From: Gamarada debralockiae
Lineage: Eukaryota; Ascomycota; Leotiomycetes; Helotiales; Hyphodiscaceae
NCBI GenBank assembly: GCA_002803225.1
Contig: NXFV01001492.1
Span: 154,059 to 218,058 of the forward strand
Direction of reading: 5' to 3'
DNA length: 64,000 bases
Numbering within the stretch: position 1 is the stretch's first letter; each line of letters begins with the position of its first letter. A program made the translations under genes and the position numbers. Positions 34,190 to 46,387 of the stretch are shown here, in pieces. Below the pieces are notes generated by a model. That model was not told where the DNA came from. It worked only from the letters and a program-made list of their open reading frames with translations, and did no database searches.

Positions 34190-35071
34190 TCAAAACTTCT
34201 AATACTTGCCCTGCGATAGGGTTCCCTAGTTGTACGTTCTACCACCACTTGCCCGACCACGACCCCCACTCACGCCGCCCGTTCTACCACTACCTTCACC
34301 TATACTCCCTATTCTATTTCGTTAAGGTATCGAGAACGGATCTTACCGATCCCGAAGGATAAGTTAGCGGATTAGCAAGTCGATATCGCTATCACTATCC
34401 TCTAGTACAGGTCTTTAAAGGGTTGAGGGAGGTATTACCCTATCCGAATAAAGCACTCGCGAGCTAGATCTAAGGAGAATAACTCCAGCAGACTATATAC
34501 TAGGGGCCGGAAATTCCTTATCACTATCACTATCAACGTCCCGTTCGTCACCAATATCCGGAACTATCCGACTAGCCATCAAATCCAATTAGCGCAATCT
34601 CAAAGCAGCTATTAATCCTTCAAGTGCCCGAATTTATATATTAATCCCAGGCACAAAGTCTACATCTGCTTCTCGACCGAGGTATATATTGTTGTATTTG
34701 TTATTGTCAAAAACGAAGATTAGTATACACGCTACAGACCTACTTCTCGAACGAGGCTAAGCCCTATCTAGACAAAGGGAACATCGAATTCCTTGCCCAC
34801 CCTAGTGGCAGTTCGCGCACTCCCCGCCGAAGTAAAAATCACTGTTCGTATCGATGCCTGGAATATTCACACATCCATTAAATCGGCCTACTCCATGAGC
34901 GCAAGACGTATACGGATCGGGATAACCCTATTATCCATTATTCAAGCGACTATATACCTGGATAGCCATAGCATTAGTATCTCGAGAGTCGATCTTTTCG
35001 TTTAGATCCAATAGTTTTTTGGATTTCAAATCAAGGACGCGCTTTACATTAAAGCGTCTAAGAGGAGCCAT
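34190..35071 (-). pseudogene. Antisense cysteine-containing gene inside the retroelement
   Basis: On the strand opposite to gag-pol, a frame opens at ATG 35071-35069 and reaches TGA at 34192-34190, 294 codons including stop. It is interrupted 13 times, each time by TAA or TAG, never by TGA or a frameshift, as expected if an intact gene was hit only by CpA-to-TpA mutation. The N-terminal half is a leucine/lysine-rich helix, followed by a cysteine cluster (SCAHGVGRFNGCV, then GGECANCH and RCSLC). An Asp/Ser-rich part (ERDVDSDSDKEF, EDSDSDIDLL) and a Gly/Arg-rich tail (SGGRGRASGGR) follow. The cluster resembles the fungal zinc-binding family DUF3716; I hold that loosely. Function is unknown. Confidence 0.68.
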
Positions 35072-36014
35072 TATAATAATATATCAAGTCTAGCGATAAT
35101 TCGTCTTGCTTATAAGCTATTCAATAAACTTTATAAACGCGACCGATTCTAAAGACTACTTATATTCATTAGTCATGCTCGAACGAGACAAAAGTGAAGT
35201 GATCTTAGAGAGGAAGGTCAAGCGAAGCTCAAGGTCAAATCATAAGGAGACAAGGAAACCGATCGAGTAATACTCAAGATCAAGGAAGGGAAGAGTAAAA
35301 CTAAGTAGTTTAAATGTACCTTATGACCTAATAGTCCCACATCTTGCCCACCTCTAGGAGGCTTCTTTCTACTACCACTATCTCCACCTCGACCTATACT
35401 TATAGTCAAACTACTAGGAGCAAAATCCACGACACTAGAAGCTAAAGCTGTAAACGCGAACACGCTTAACAGCACAAGAAGAAGGTGAACGAGCTTTATT
35501 GTAAAGACTCGAACGACAAGAAGAAAGAGAATTACTTAAGAATAAACTCAAAAAGTAAAGAAGAGGAAGGATATAGTATAGAACGATACTATAATTGTTA
35601 TTATTAATATTGTTTAATATATTAAAGCTTTATTTAAAGCTAAAGGAAGGCAAAAGGATAGAGTACAAACGGAATTGTATTATGTTATAAGTAGGAGGAA
35701 ATCAAAGGTTAAGTTAGAAAGTATTTACTTTTATAGCCCTGCCAGGAGGTTCAATGCCTTAATTCTAAGGCCCGAACGCAACAAGCAAGTTCAGGCACCA
35801 ACAGTTCCGAACTAAGGCATCAATAGTCCCGAACTAAGGCATTAACAACAAGTTATAGCCTTGAATCTAAGGACCCAAATAGGGAGTTGCATTTGATAGC
35901 AGTCGCGTTCGCGACGGCAAATTACTGACTTTTAAGTCGATCGAAATGCTCTTGAGAAAGAATTCGAGTCCTTTCGAACATTCAGGAGTACGTTCTATTC
36001 TACGTAGGGGAGGA
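35072..36014. other. 3' non-coding part of the retroelement
   Basis: AT-rich, no long protein-like frame. It probably contains the promoter of the antisense gene on the minus strand and the polypurine tract (AGGGGAGGA, 36005-36014) next to the right LTR. Confidence 0.55.
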
Positions 36015-36147
36015 TGTCATTTCAGACCCACTTTTTGCCTTTGTGCCTAAGGCCCACATGTAATTAAACCTAGACCGAGGCTCTGCATAAGAAGAGCCTC
36101 CCTCGCACTTTAGAACGAATAAGCTGGTTTTAGTTCGAGGAATCACA
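36015..36147 (+). repeat. Right LTR
   Basis: 133 bp, 131 of 133 identical to the left LTR by eye. It ends ATCACA and is followed by GAGTTACC, the right flank of the insertion. Confidence 0.95.
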
Positions 36148-36164
36148 GAGTTACCCCTTAAAGT

Positions 36165-36170
36165 CACGTG
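36165..36170 (+). promoter_or_regulatory. CACGTG E-box in the fumarase promoter
   Basis: A palindromic CACGTG lies 18 bp right of the LTR and 258 bp before the fumarase ATG. CACGTG is bound by bHLH factors such as Cbf1- or SREBP-type proteins in fungi. Its use here is inference. Confidence 0.4.
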
Positions 36171-36427
36171 GGATTCTTCCGGGATTCTCCGAGCAGTTGA
36201 ACGCATTTCCCGGAAAGAACGGGCGCATCATCCCCGAAAGCCACTTGCAACTTTTTTTTTTGAGAGTGAATCGCCCGGAGTCGCAGAGCGGGTCTGGCAG
36301 CTTTAAACTTCTCATCGATACCGAACAGTCATTGAGAAGCTTCATCTCATCTACTCCTCTTATCTCGACTTCAATTGGCTCTTTTGGACCCCATTAATCG
36401 TTCTTCTAGGGTTGTACAACGATCACG

Positions 36428-38209
36428 ATGATGCTCCGGTCGGCAAGGAACAGCTCCGCATTTGCAGCTCCATTGTCAGCTGCTAAACCGAGGACAGCTC
36501 GTGGCTTCGTCACATTCACTTCCCCCTCATTACAGACATCTTTCACGAGCAATCCACCATCTACTGCATCTCGATCCGCATATAAAGGCCTTCCTTCTTG
36601 TTCAACCTTAACATCGCAAAAGCTCTCGCAAGCTTCCCTCCAACCCCGCTTCGGCAGACAATTCCACGCAACAGCATACACAATGGCAGAGCAAAGAGCA
36701 GAAACAGATGCATTTGGGGAGATTATGGTACCTGGCGACAAGTACTGGGGAGCACAGACAGAACGTTCATTGGAGAATTTCAGAATCAATCAACCTCAAG
36801 ACCGCATGCCACCTCCAATCATCAAAGCATTTGGCATCTTGAAGGGTGCTGCAGCAACTGTCAACATGAGATTCGGACTTGGTACGCCTGTTTAAGACTA
36901 TAAGCCACATAGAACATAAGCTCACGGCTACGGCAGATCCCAAGATTGGCAAAGCCATTCAACAAGCAGCTGCGGAGGTAGCAGACCTCAAGCTTATCGA
37001 CCACTTCCCCCTCGTCATCTGGCAGACCGGTTCAGGAACGCAATCGAACATGAATGCGAACGAAGTTATCTCCAACCGCGCTATTGAGATTCTCGGTGGA
37101 AAGATGGGCAGCAAGAAGCCGGTTCATCCCAATGATCACGTCAACATGAGCGCTTCCTCGAATGATACCTTCCCTACCGTTATGCACATTGCCGCGGTCC
37201 TCGAAATCGAGCACGAACTTCTCCCTGCCATCAAATCCCTCCGATCTGCCCTCCAAGCCAAAGTCGACGAATTCGAAGCCAAGAAAATCATCAAGATTGG
37301 CCGAACCCATCTCCAAGATGCTACTCCCTTGACCCTCGCACAAGAATTCTCCGGCTACGTTGCACAACTCGACTTCGGTATCAAGCGTGTTGAGTCGTCT
37401 CTCCCAGACCTAAAGCTTCTCGCACAAGGAGGAACTGCTGTCGGAACCGGAATCAATACTTTCAAGGGCTTCGCAGAAGGTATCGCTGAGGAAGTCTCCA
37501 AGATGACCGGCATCGAATTCAAGACTGCACCCAACAAATTTGAAGCTCTCGCCGCACACGATGCCATTGTGCAGGCTTCCGGATCCCTGAACACCCTTCA
37601 AACCTCTCTTTTTAAGATCGCGCAAGACATCAGATACCTTGGTTCTGGACCACGATGCGGACTTGGAGAGCTGGCTCTCCCTGAAAATGAACCTGGATCC
37701 TCCATTATGCCTGGCAAGGTCAACCCCACCCAATGCGAAGCTTTGACGATGATTTGTGCCCAAGTTTTTGGCAACCACGCTGCTACCACGATTGGTGGCA
37801 TGAACGGCCAATTCGAGCTGAATGTTTTCAAGCCCTTGCTTATCCGGAATCTATTACACAGCATCAGAATCCTGAGTGATGGGATGAGGAGCTTTGAGAA
37901 GAACTTGGTGGTTGGTCTCCAAGCTAATGAGGATAAGATTTCTAGCATTATGAAGGAGTCGTAAGTTTGCCCCCGTTCATCTGTTTGGTAGACCAAGAGC
38001 GTTAACATGGAAGTAGATTGATGCTGGTTACCTGCCTGAATCCAAAGATCGGCTACGATATGGCATCCAAGGTTGCTAAGAACGCACACAAGAAGGGATT
38101 GACGCTGAAGGAATCGGCGATGGAGCTTAAGGCTTTGAGTGAAGCGGAATTTGACGAGCTTGTGAGACCGGAGTTGATGATTGGGCCCGAGGATTATAAG
38201 GGGAAATAA
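36428..38209 (+). CDS. FUM1: Fumarate hydratase, class II
   Basis: Three exons: 36428-36881, 36937-37960 and 38017-38209, 556 residues. The enzyme hydrates fumarate to L-malate in the TCA cycle. The class II signature [11 protein letters not shown] is present, with [29 protein letters not shown] and [13 protein letters not shown] supplying the composite active site. The first 80-85 residues are a mitochondrial presequence (many Ser, Thr, Arg, Lys), with a likely cleavage region at [11 protein letters not shown] second ATG at 36683 in good context (ACACAATGGCA) opens [13 protein letters not shown] right after it. That could give a cytosolic form, as fumarase is dual-located in fungi. The promoter is only 280 bp from the LTR element. 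Confidence 0.96.
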
Positions 38210-41200
38210 GTTGATGGCGGGGGTGTACATAGAATGGGAAGGATGGATGATTGCTCATAATGGATAGGATTAGAGATTTATGGATAACGGATGGCATGGA
38301 TGTACAAAAGAAAATTTCAATGCAAGGAGAACTTGACAATGTCCGGTTGTGCAACTTCAAGCAGCTCCAATGCCCACTGCATGATTGTTGGGTTCTTTCG
38401 AGTGAGACCTGGCTCTGGAATTCTGCGAAGGCACTCTGTCTCCAGCGATGGCAAAGCCTTGTCGAATTGTTACGAAGATTAAAAGGCGAGTTCTATGAGG
38501 TAACTCACCCTAATTCGCGAGGGAACATTCAATAGATTTCCTTATTGCTTTTGGCTGGAGCCAGCACTGTGGTGGCCGTTTTATCGCATCCATACCGGGG
38601 AGCAAGAGAACTGCTCGAGACGAGGAAGATAATGTCGTCGATACCATTGTCATCGTCAGTGTCATTCTCGTCGTTGCTGGAATCCCCAAGAGGAAAGGCT
38701 GATCAGATGGAGTCGAAAAGCGTCAGAATTGAGAGCGGTTGCACATTGCCTCGGTTGTAAGCCAAGTGGTGCAGACCTTCGTTCTCCGTCCCATCGTTGT
38801 TTGGCCGGCCGCTTGGAAAGAAGAGATCTCTGGGCAACCAAAATGGAGACCGTTGTTGACGAACTTATATCTGAAGACGTGCCTCGTAGCCGTATCTTTC
38901 CATCACGAAGTCTGCCCAGTGAAAGCGCAAGAATATTGGGGCCGCTCAGCGACTCGGCGCTGGTATTGTGTGGTGAATGATGTAGATTCCTTAAGATGAA
39001 GTGGAAAGGAATCGTGAGAGTTTCTGGTTGACGTCCTGTGCACTTCTGATTGGATTTGTCAGTGAGGAAGGAGCGTTCAAGTCGATGCTCGGTTCGGAAG
39101 GTAAGAAGCGAAGATGCTTTCTTCACGATCAGGAAGTTGCGCTTGAGATCTGGATGCGCAAGACTGGCAGGAGCGCAGTTGCTTGGATTCATGAGGTGCG
39201 ATCACTGAGGTTCTCATTTAGAAGAGTGAGCGGCGAGCGAGATTTGGAATTTCATTTTCTAGCTGTTGAGCTTCGGTGTTGAAGTCTTGAACTCGATATC
39301 TTCATTGAGCTCGACCTTTCCAGACTCGTACGAGATTCCGAGAGAGGTTTGGCCTCAATCCAGATAAGCTTGAATCTTAACATCACGACCCGGAATCAGA
39401 AATTCGTAATCGTACTACTATTTTAGCACATCTGCGAGTATGAGGTCACATCGCTACCGTTGCAGATATCCAAGCTGAACTGTCATCCTCAAGATGGTCT
39501 AATAATTTCCCGAAGGAATCCCCTTTGCGCGCCCCTCCGAATGTCGCTGGCCTCACCTTTGTGTTTTGAGTATCTCAGGTTTGGGAGTCAGATCCAGATC
39601 TTCAGGAGCACGAAGATCATTTTCGCTTCGGCCCCACTCTAAAAGGGGGAAGGGGTGGGTTGGACCGGTCTTGAACTTTGCGTTGGGATGTCACTTATGC
39701 GTTAGTTTGGATTGTTGAAACTAGAAGAATAAAGTAGTTTTGATCTTTGGAGCTGGTTTTGGGGGTTAGGTAGGAAAGAGGTAAGCTCAGAGGTGTGAAG
39801 GCTGATTAGCTGGCTGAATGGAAAGCCTTTTGAAGACAGGTTCGGGGAGTTGATGGTGTCTCTGGGTGCGGTCGTATGGACGCATGCTCGGGACGTTCGT
39901 TGATGTTTGGGACTTGGTTTTCGAGGTGGACGAGATGTTTGGGACCTGCTTGAAAAGGTATGAGTGCTTCGATGCGGAGAGAAGGTGAAGACTGGTGAAA
40001 TCGCAAGTTTCTAGCCTTTTCGTATTGCTAGACTGCGGGCCTCGCGTCATCCTCGCAGCTCGCAGGATTGCTCATTGCTGATTGTATGAGGTGCTTTACT
40101 GACCGAAAGGAATATACCATTGTCAACTTGAGACGTTGAGGCTCTGTGTGCCTGCATTCAGTCTTTCACGGCAGCTCTTGGAAGTTCCAGCCCGGACTCG
40201 GATGGCATGGCATAGATCGTTCATTGAACTGTAGTGAGACCCAATAGTTTGGAACCTTTCGATATGGCAGATAATCGGGGAGGATTAGGGTTCGAGGCGG
40301 CGAGCCATCTGCGAATCTATGGTCTGAAGCAATATCATGTGCTAGCATTGTCCATGAAGTAGACAAGAACATTAGTTCGCTGACGGCTCTCGTTCTGAGC
40401 TGCAGATCTGGTGATAGTTCGACGTTGAAACTTGGAACCGGAAAGTCTGTCTTGGAAGAGTAAGGCTCCCAAGTTGAAGTAGCTGCACAGTGCGCATTAG
40501 GGAATCAGCTGAGAATGACAAAGAAGCTTTGCGAGCAGCCCTCGGGAAAGCTTGCAGGTCTTTGGAAGCCTGTAAGAAGGAAGAAGGGCAAACTCCGGTC
40601 AGTGATCATTTATCTCGTGGTGGAAATAAGTCTAATCTTGCGTCATAAGCTATCGATTCTTTTTCAGATAGTCTGTACCTGTTCCGAAAAGTAGATATGG
40701 CTTCACTGACGTTGCACCAGTGGTGCTATCGCAAGCCTTAGGAGCTTTTGAAGGGCCTGGAGCCGATGGCTTGCATGGCGGGAGCACTCCTAGTGGTCAC
40801 TCTTCGCCAGTCCGTCTCCACTGCCAATACTGTACATCTCGAGGCAGGATTGGGTAATTCGAGGCGATAATGGCTGAAAGAATTATGCGACGCATCGACG
40901 TGATGGGTTGGGTATCATACAGCAGGAGGGCTGAAGTGGGCTAAGACTGGTTGAAATTTGCCGACGCCCGAAGTCTCTGAATTTATAGGAAGTGATGAGG
41001 AACCTGGGAAGAAGCAAGTCCGGGTGAAAGTGAGGGTGAGGTATTTTGTGCAGAAGTTGGTCAGACGATGGTGAGTATGAGAGGTGGCATTGGTTGAGAA
41101 ACTGATAGTACATACCTAGATAGAAGTTCTATTTGTAAGGTTGTTAAGGCGAATGGGTTCCATCGGCTTGTTCTTGACTTCTTCAACCTCGAAGGAGCTT

Positions 41201-44200
41201 GTGCTAAGAAGCCGGGTCTAGACGGATTGATCATCCCCAGGTAGGGCTCTGGAGAAAGCTGCTGCCACGGAATTGAAGTTGAGATGCCAATGATCCAAGT
41301 CAGCCTCCCGCGTCCCGCATCCGTGCTACATGTGGTCAAGAGGTCCTCTCACGCCTGCAATCTCAACATCATCCCGCTTTTGGAGACAAAATTAAAAAGT
41401 GTCGTAGTGTCGTCGGCTCTGCTGCGTCCTGGAATATAAATTAACCGGGCACGTTTCTATTGATAGAAACTTGCAATTTGGAGTACCGTTCCGGCAAATT
41501 ATATCCCGTGCTGATCAGAGATTCTTTCAAGCGTCGTTTCAATCTAAATCATCGATTCTCAATCTCGTCTAAGTGTTTCCTAATTGGGAGAGCTGAATAT
41601 GGGCGGGAAGGAGAAATCGGATCATGCCAAGAAACCTGCTAGACGCTCTGGAATGTAAGACATCGAAAGAAGATGTCCCGGTTGTTAGAAAGAAGGTTTT
41701 CGAGTCAGTTGTGGTGGAGGTTTTTTGGCGAAGCCTCTGGTTGTCAATTCAGGGGCTCTCACCTCCAACATGCAGCAGCGGATAATTAGGTGTGCCCAGT
41801 GGACTCGTTCGGCTTGACAACCATTCGGCCACGCCGTCAGTGGACTTCGTGGAGACGTGTGAAGGGAGCGGTTGTCCGGGACGTGGGAAAATCAAATAGC
41901 ATGGTAGGACGTCGAAACAGTTCTCTGAGATCCTGAAGTAGCCCTCTTTCTTTCCTTTTTGGGATCTGCTTCTCGAAACCCACGTCTTACTCTCTCTCGT
42001 CGATCGCAACCTGGGGATCGACAAGAGTGTGAGCGTTATACTCTCCGACATTAAGGATCCAATATTTCGGGTGTTCAATCGTGATTGTTTCTATTTTCGT
42101 ATCGTCATTTATCGACGCTTCATAGGGATTTCTCCGCTTCTTCTTTCCTTTCCTTCAACTCTTCAGGACCCCTTGCCGAGCAGATGCACGCAACTTCAAA
42201 GAGTTTTTCATTCCGAGAACGCATATGGCTGAATCTTATCTGAATCAAGGTTTTGGTGGTGCATCGATGTGTCAGCCTGGATGGGCTAAGTCCAGTACAC
42301 ATGGCAGCCATGGGCCAGAACGCCCCTGACCTTTTGCTGAACTTGCCATATCACCATGCCGTGCATTTTATCCTTGCAAATAAACTACCACATATTGACT
42401 TTCAAGCAAGCCTGTCCGCAGCACAAGAGCGATTTTCGCTTGGATAAGTAACATGGACCCCAAGATCATGCGGCTCTGTCCAAGTACAAGCCATGACCCC
42501 GGACTCGCCTGGCGTTCGAAGTAAGCCTTCGGGGTTCAACTGTTAGGCGTCATCCTGAAGGATTCCAGACTGGTTTGATATTTCTCCGTGCTCACTCAGT
42601 CCAAGAATAGCTGATCTAGTGACGGAAGAAACGTATCACAGTGTTACTGCAAGTCTTCCAGAAGTCCCAGTACCGGCTATTTTTGCTGGAGGTAATGGCA
42701 CTTTCCCGAAGAAATGCAGAGCACGACAGGAAACACCACGAGATGAGACGCGAGATAGCACCCGAGATGCCGGGAAAGCTTGAGCGCAAGCGATGGACGG
42801 GGAATACCTAGGCGGCATGCAACAAGCCCAGCCGGGTTCCGAAAAGTGAGTTATTTGAAGGCACTCGCGGAAGGCTGAATACAAGCTCTCCATTGTATTA
42901 CACCAATGATAATGCTCATAGTACGGCTCTCTTCGTAAAGATGCATATTAATCCTACGGTTTGTGTACCCAGCCCGCAAAAACTAAATTGAGAGCCGAGC
43001 CACCAGAGCCGATGTTAGTAGACTGCAATAGAACGGAGCTGAAAGCCAGGCATCGTCGAAGCTGATGCGATATCCCCCGGTTGATTGGATTTCTCCCCTA
43101 CGAGAATAACCAGGTTCGATCACTTTAAACGCGGGAGGTCCAATGATAGTGATGACAGATGGAGTAGCGGTCTAGTTGGAATCATGGTTGGTGTGCAAGG
43201 GACAGAAAAAGTGGTCGAGTCAAGCAAGGCTCATGCCTCCATGCTATAGTGTCAATAATATGGGGTCAGGACGAAATAAGGTAGGCCGATCAATACTCTC
43301 TTTGGACTTAGTTCGATCTAACATCGTGTAGCGATTGTAAGCGACCGAGGAGAGGGCGTTTTGGCACATCGATGGTGAGATGTGTGCCGAAGAAGGCTGG
43401 GATATCGGGAGTCGGGATTTCATACTCTACTGCTCTACTGTCCTTTAAATCGATCGTTCATGCTTCCTCCCTTTCTCCTCGTGCAGAAAATCACAATGGG
43501 AATACTTGTCCAGCCGCTCTGCCCCTCTTCTTTCGCAACTTTCACCCGGTTTAGAGATAGGCCGCGGAACACTCCGGTCTGGGTAATCATGAGTTCTGAA
43601 TTAAGACTCGGGATAGGTGGTTATTTAGCGACTCCAATCGACACATCTCGGGGGTCCAGGACTATGTCCAGTTCAAGCCGTCTTTTTTCCTGTGCCCAAA
43701 GTTTGGTAGCATTCCAATTCCAGTAAGGCATCCAATTTGGCAGGGGGTGGACGTGCGATGCAGCGAATCTGAAGCGACGGTCTAGAACAGGGTCTTGGGG
43801 GATGAAAGTCCGACCAGTCCTTAATGGGCGAAAATAGACGACAAACCTTCAACCTCGAATTGACAGAATTTTTGATTTCCATGCCGCTATGATCATGGCA
43901 CTTTTTCGACGAGACAAGTCAAGGCGATTTTCGTCAATTAATTGTGATTTACAGTAGTGCTTGTCGAAGAAGCAGTTAGACCTGGCCTTCGATCGCAAAA
44001 CGAATCCTAAATTACGGGCAGTATCTCCCCTGTCTGACCCGACCTGAGCCCCTCGATCATACATGATTAGTTGATTCCTGGGCGACAAGAAGCAAGCTGA
44101 AATGATACTGTAACTTTCAAAGATGGGGCAGATATGGAAGGTATTTATGGAAATTGAACCTTGTTCCTCAATCACAAGGCTCTATGCGTAATGCGAAACG

Positions 44201-46387
44201 CTGAGATACAGCAGTTGGATGTGAGAATCAACCAAGCTGCTTGCTCCTGCTCCTTCTCCTGATAAATGCATATTAGCCAATAAGAATATCGGTGTTGCAA
44301 TATCAGAAGGCCTCCTCAATGGGCCATCGTCGTCGCCATTATCTGAAGTGCAACCACAGCTCTTACCGCTGTCTTGGTCTTGGTAACTCAAGAGTTATTC
44401 TTGTAGACGAATTACATTACTGCTTGCGGCGGTCAATCAATAATCCTTCGTCACCAACTCTGCAACATCCACCGATGAGGACAAATAATAAGCAGCAGGT
44501 AAGCTCGCTGACCATGCACTGTAGCTTTAAAGACGCCAATCACCGAAAGACCCCTTGTCGATCCTGGCCCATGCGTTTTTTTTGGCACCGTCCGGAAACC
44601 CAAAAATCCAGATTGCGCTCATTCTGCAGGCCTCCCCTCTCCTATCACAAGACGAGTCTTGGCCCCTGTCTCTATTCGGTTACTTGCCCAATTGAATTAG
44701 TTGGGGCTTTGGTTTGCTGCGATGCTCGTCTGGATCGCCTGTTTCTGATATTCCGTTGAGCTTGTCTTTTTTACAACTAACTTTGCGGCTGGATAGCACA
44801 CGTAAATTGGTCCCATGTTGAGCCTTGCTCCTGTCAGCTAGATATAGTCGAAAATAACCCGCATTGTTAGGAAGTGAATCATCGGACAAAGTGAAATCCG
44901 AAATAATGATGTTATCGCGAATTCGTTTCATCCTTGTCCAATTTTCCCCAGCACCTAAAATGGGCAAAGTAACTCAAATTCTCATCATCCTTGCACATAT
45001 CATACCGCGTGCAAGGACACAGACTCAGACACGCTTCAACTCAAATTTTCGGAGAGAGGGGCACTCGGTCAGCCACCAACACGGAGGAGGAGGAGGAAGC
45101 GGGAGGTCGGCAACCCATCCTCGTCGTAAAAGATACCGTACTGCAAGAGCAAGCATCCCTCGCCTGCCCTTGTCAAAATCTGCAAATGACGGTTATTCCA
45201 CCCCCTAAGCCCCGTTCAGTATCGCTTCTGTCGTTTCCTTCCCTCCCAAATATTCGGCGCTAAGCATGCCTTGTGAGCCATCCCGCGATGAAAATCAGCA
45301 GTTCCATGCGCGTCTGGCTGAATTTTAGCTCCGCGGCTTAAGCCAAGAAAAGCCTCTGGGCCATCATGGGCACCTGCATAACCCCAAATGCCTGCCAATA
45401 GCCAAAATAATGCCTGCAACATACCAAAGCTCGGGGGCAGGCCACCTCCTGCAGATGGCTTTGCTACGACTCTGCTATGAGAAATAAATAATGCACTCTG
45501 TTTAAATAATTTACAGGACTCGTAGAGCCATTAGAGGCCAGGAGCGGCAATCTTCTACAAAGAAATGTCCAATTCTAACCAATCTGGGCAGTACTCACAC
45601 GAACAATCCGAATCGAAGCTCTATTATTTGCCCCTCATATCAATTTCCAAATCTTCTTACCCTCCCTCTTCTAAAATAAAAACCTCGAATCCCGCTCACG
45701 ACTCCCGCATAACATACAGCCCCGAAAAAGAAATCAAAAGGGAAGAGAACAATAGCCGTAATTCTGCTGGATAGAGGAATAATTTCAAATTGGGATAAAT
45801 TCCGCATTCGAAACAATAGAATTGTACAACTGCAAACTACTCCACATCCAGTTACCGCCACGGAATACTCCAGATACGCTTTGGAGATCACACCAAATCA
45901 ACGCTGGCCGTCAACGCGATTCCATCCACCCTAGATCCTGGACCCTCGATCTATCGCTCACATGGCGTAGTCGAGCCTTAAGCTTAGCCTTACACTAATC
46001 CCCCTCCCCTCTGCCACGCTTCCCGCCTGGGATTCACACCATCCAGCCAAATCCACTTAGAGCACACAGACCATACCCAGACCCAATAAGCTACATATAT
46101 CGCCAGACGCCTCCCCGGCCGCCATCCAGGTGATCGACGCTCCACATTCTACCAGCAAAGACCTCGACGACGCCGACGAGGTACCAGGACGACTATTTGA
46201 AGAAAAATCGTGAGATCTTTGGTTATGAGAGACATTTTTGTCCGGATCTAAAAGAAACTCGCGTTACATATCGGCCACCCGGTGAAATCTCGAGTCCATT
46301 CAATACTACCAATCCACCTCGGCTACGAATTCGTCCTCCTTGCCGTTGCCTTTAATACAATCAACGTGGACTTCGCAATCATCTTCC
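38210..46387. other. 8-kb region without a supported gene
   Basis: Many overlapping frames of 60-180 codons exist on both strands, but none has recognisable domains, splice-consistent extension or coherent composition. A minus-strand stretch at about 39,240-39,400 looks like decayed coding sequence (YDYEFLIPGRDVKIQAYLD, a TGA, then GQTSLGISYESGKVELNED). A tRNA-like 20-mer lies at 41819-41838 (minus strand). The last 800 bp, from about 45,500, are probably the promoter and leader of the C2H2 gene. Confidence 0.5.

Larger units (their letters stand above)
27348..36147 (+). mobile_element. Ty3/Gypsy-type LTR retrotransposon, full length, RIP-mutated
   Basis: 8.8-kb element bounded by two direct 133-bp LTRs that start TGTCAT and end ATCACA. 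GAGT flanks it on both sides (27344-27347 and 36148-36151) as a target duplication. The inside holds a gag region, a pol region in the order protease, reverse transcriptase, RNase H, integrase (Ty3/Gypsy order), and an antisense frame after pol. Nearly all broken codons are TAA or TAG at sites where CAA, CAG or TGG is expected. That is the mark of repeat-induced point mutation (CpA to TpA). The internal part is longer than the usual 5-6 kb. A purine tract (GGGGAGGA) abuts the right LTR. Transposition by its own enzymes is not possible in this state. Confidence 0.93.

Noticed and set aside
38662..39192. 176-codon minus-strand frame
   Set aside because: It has no recognisable domain and low-complexity basic content; alternative frames look equally coding-like but contain stops.
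41749..42078. Complete tRNA gene
   Set aside because: Only the A-box half is present; the acceptor stem cannot pair with anything downstream.
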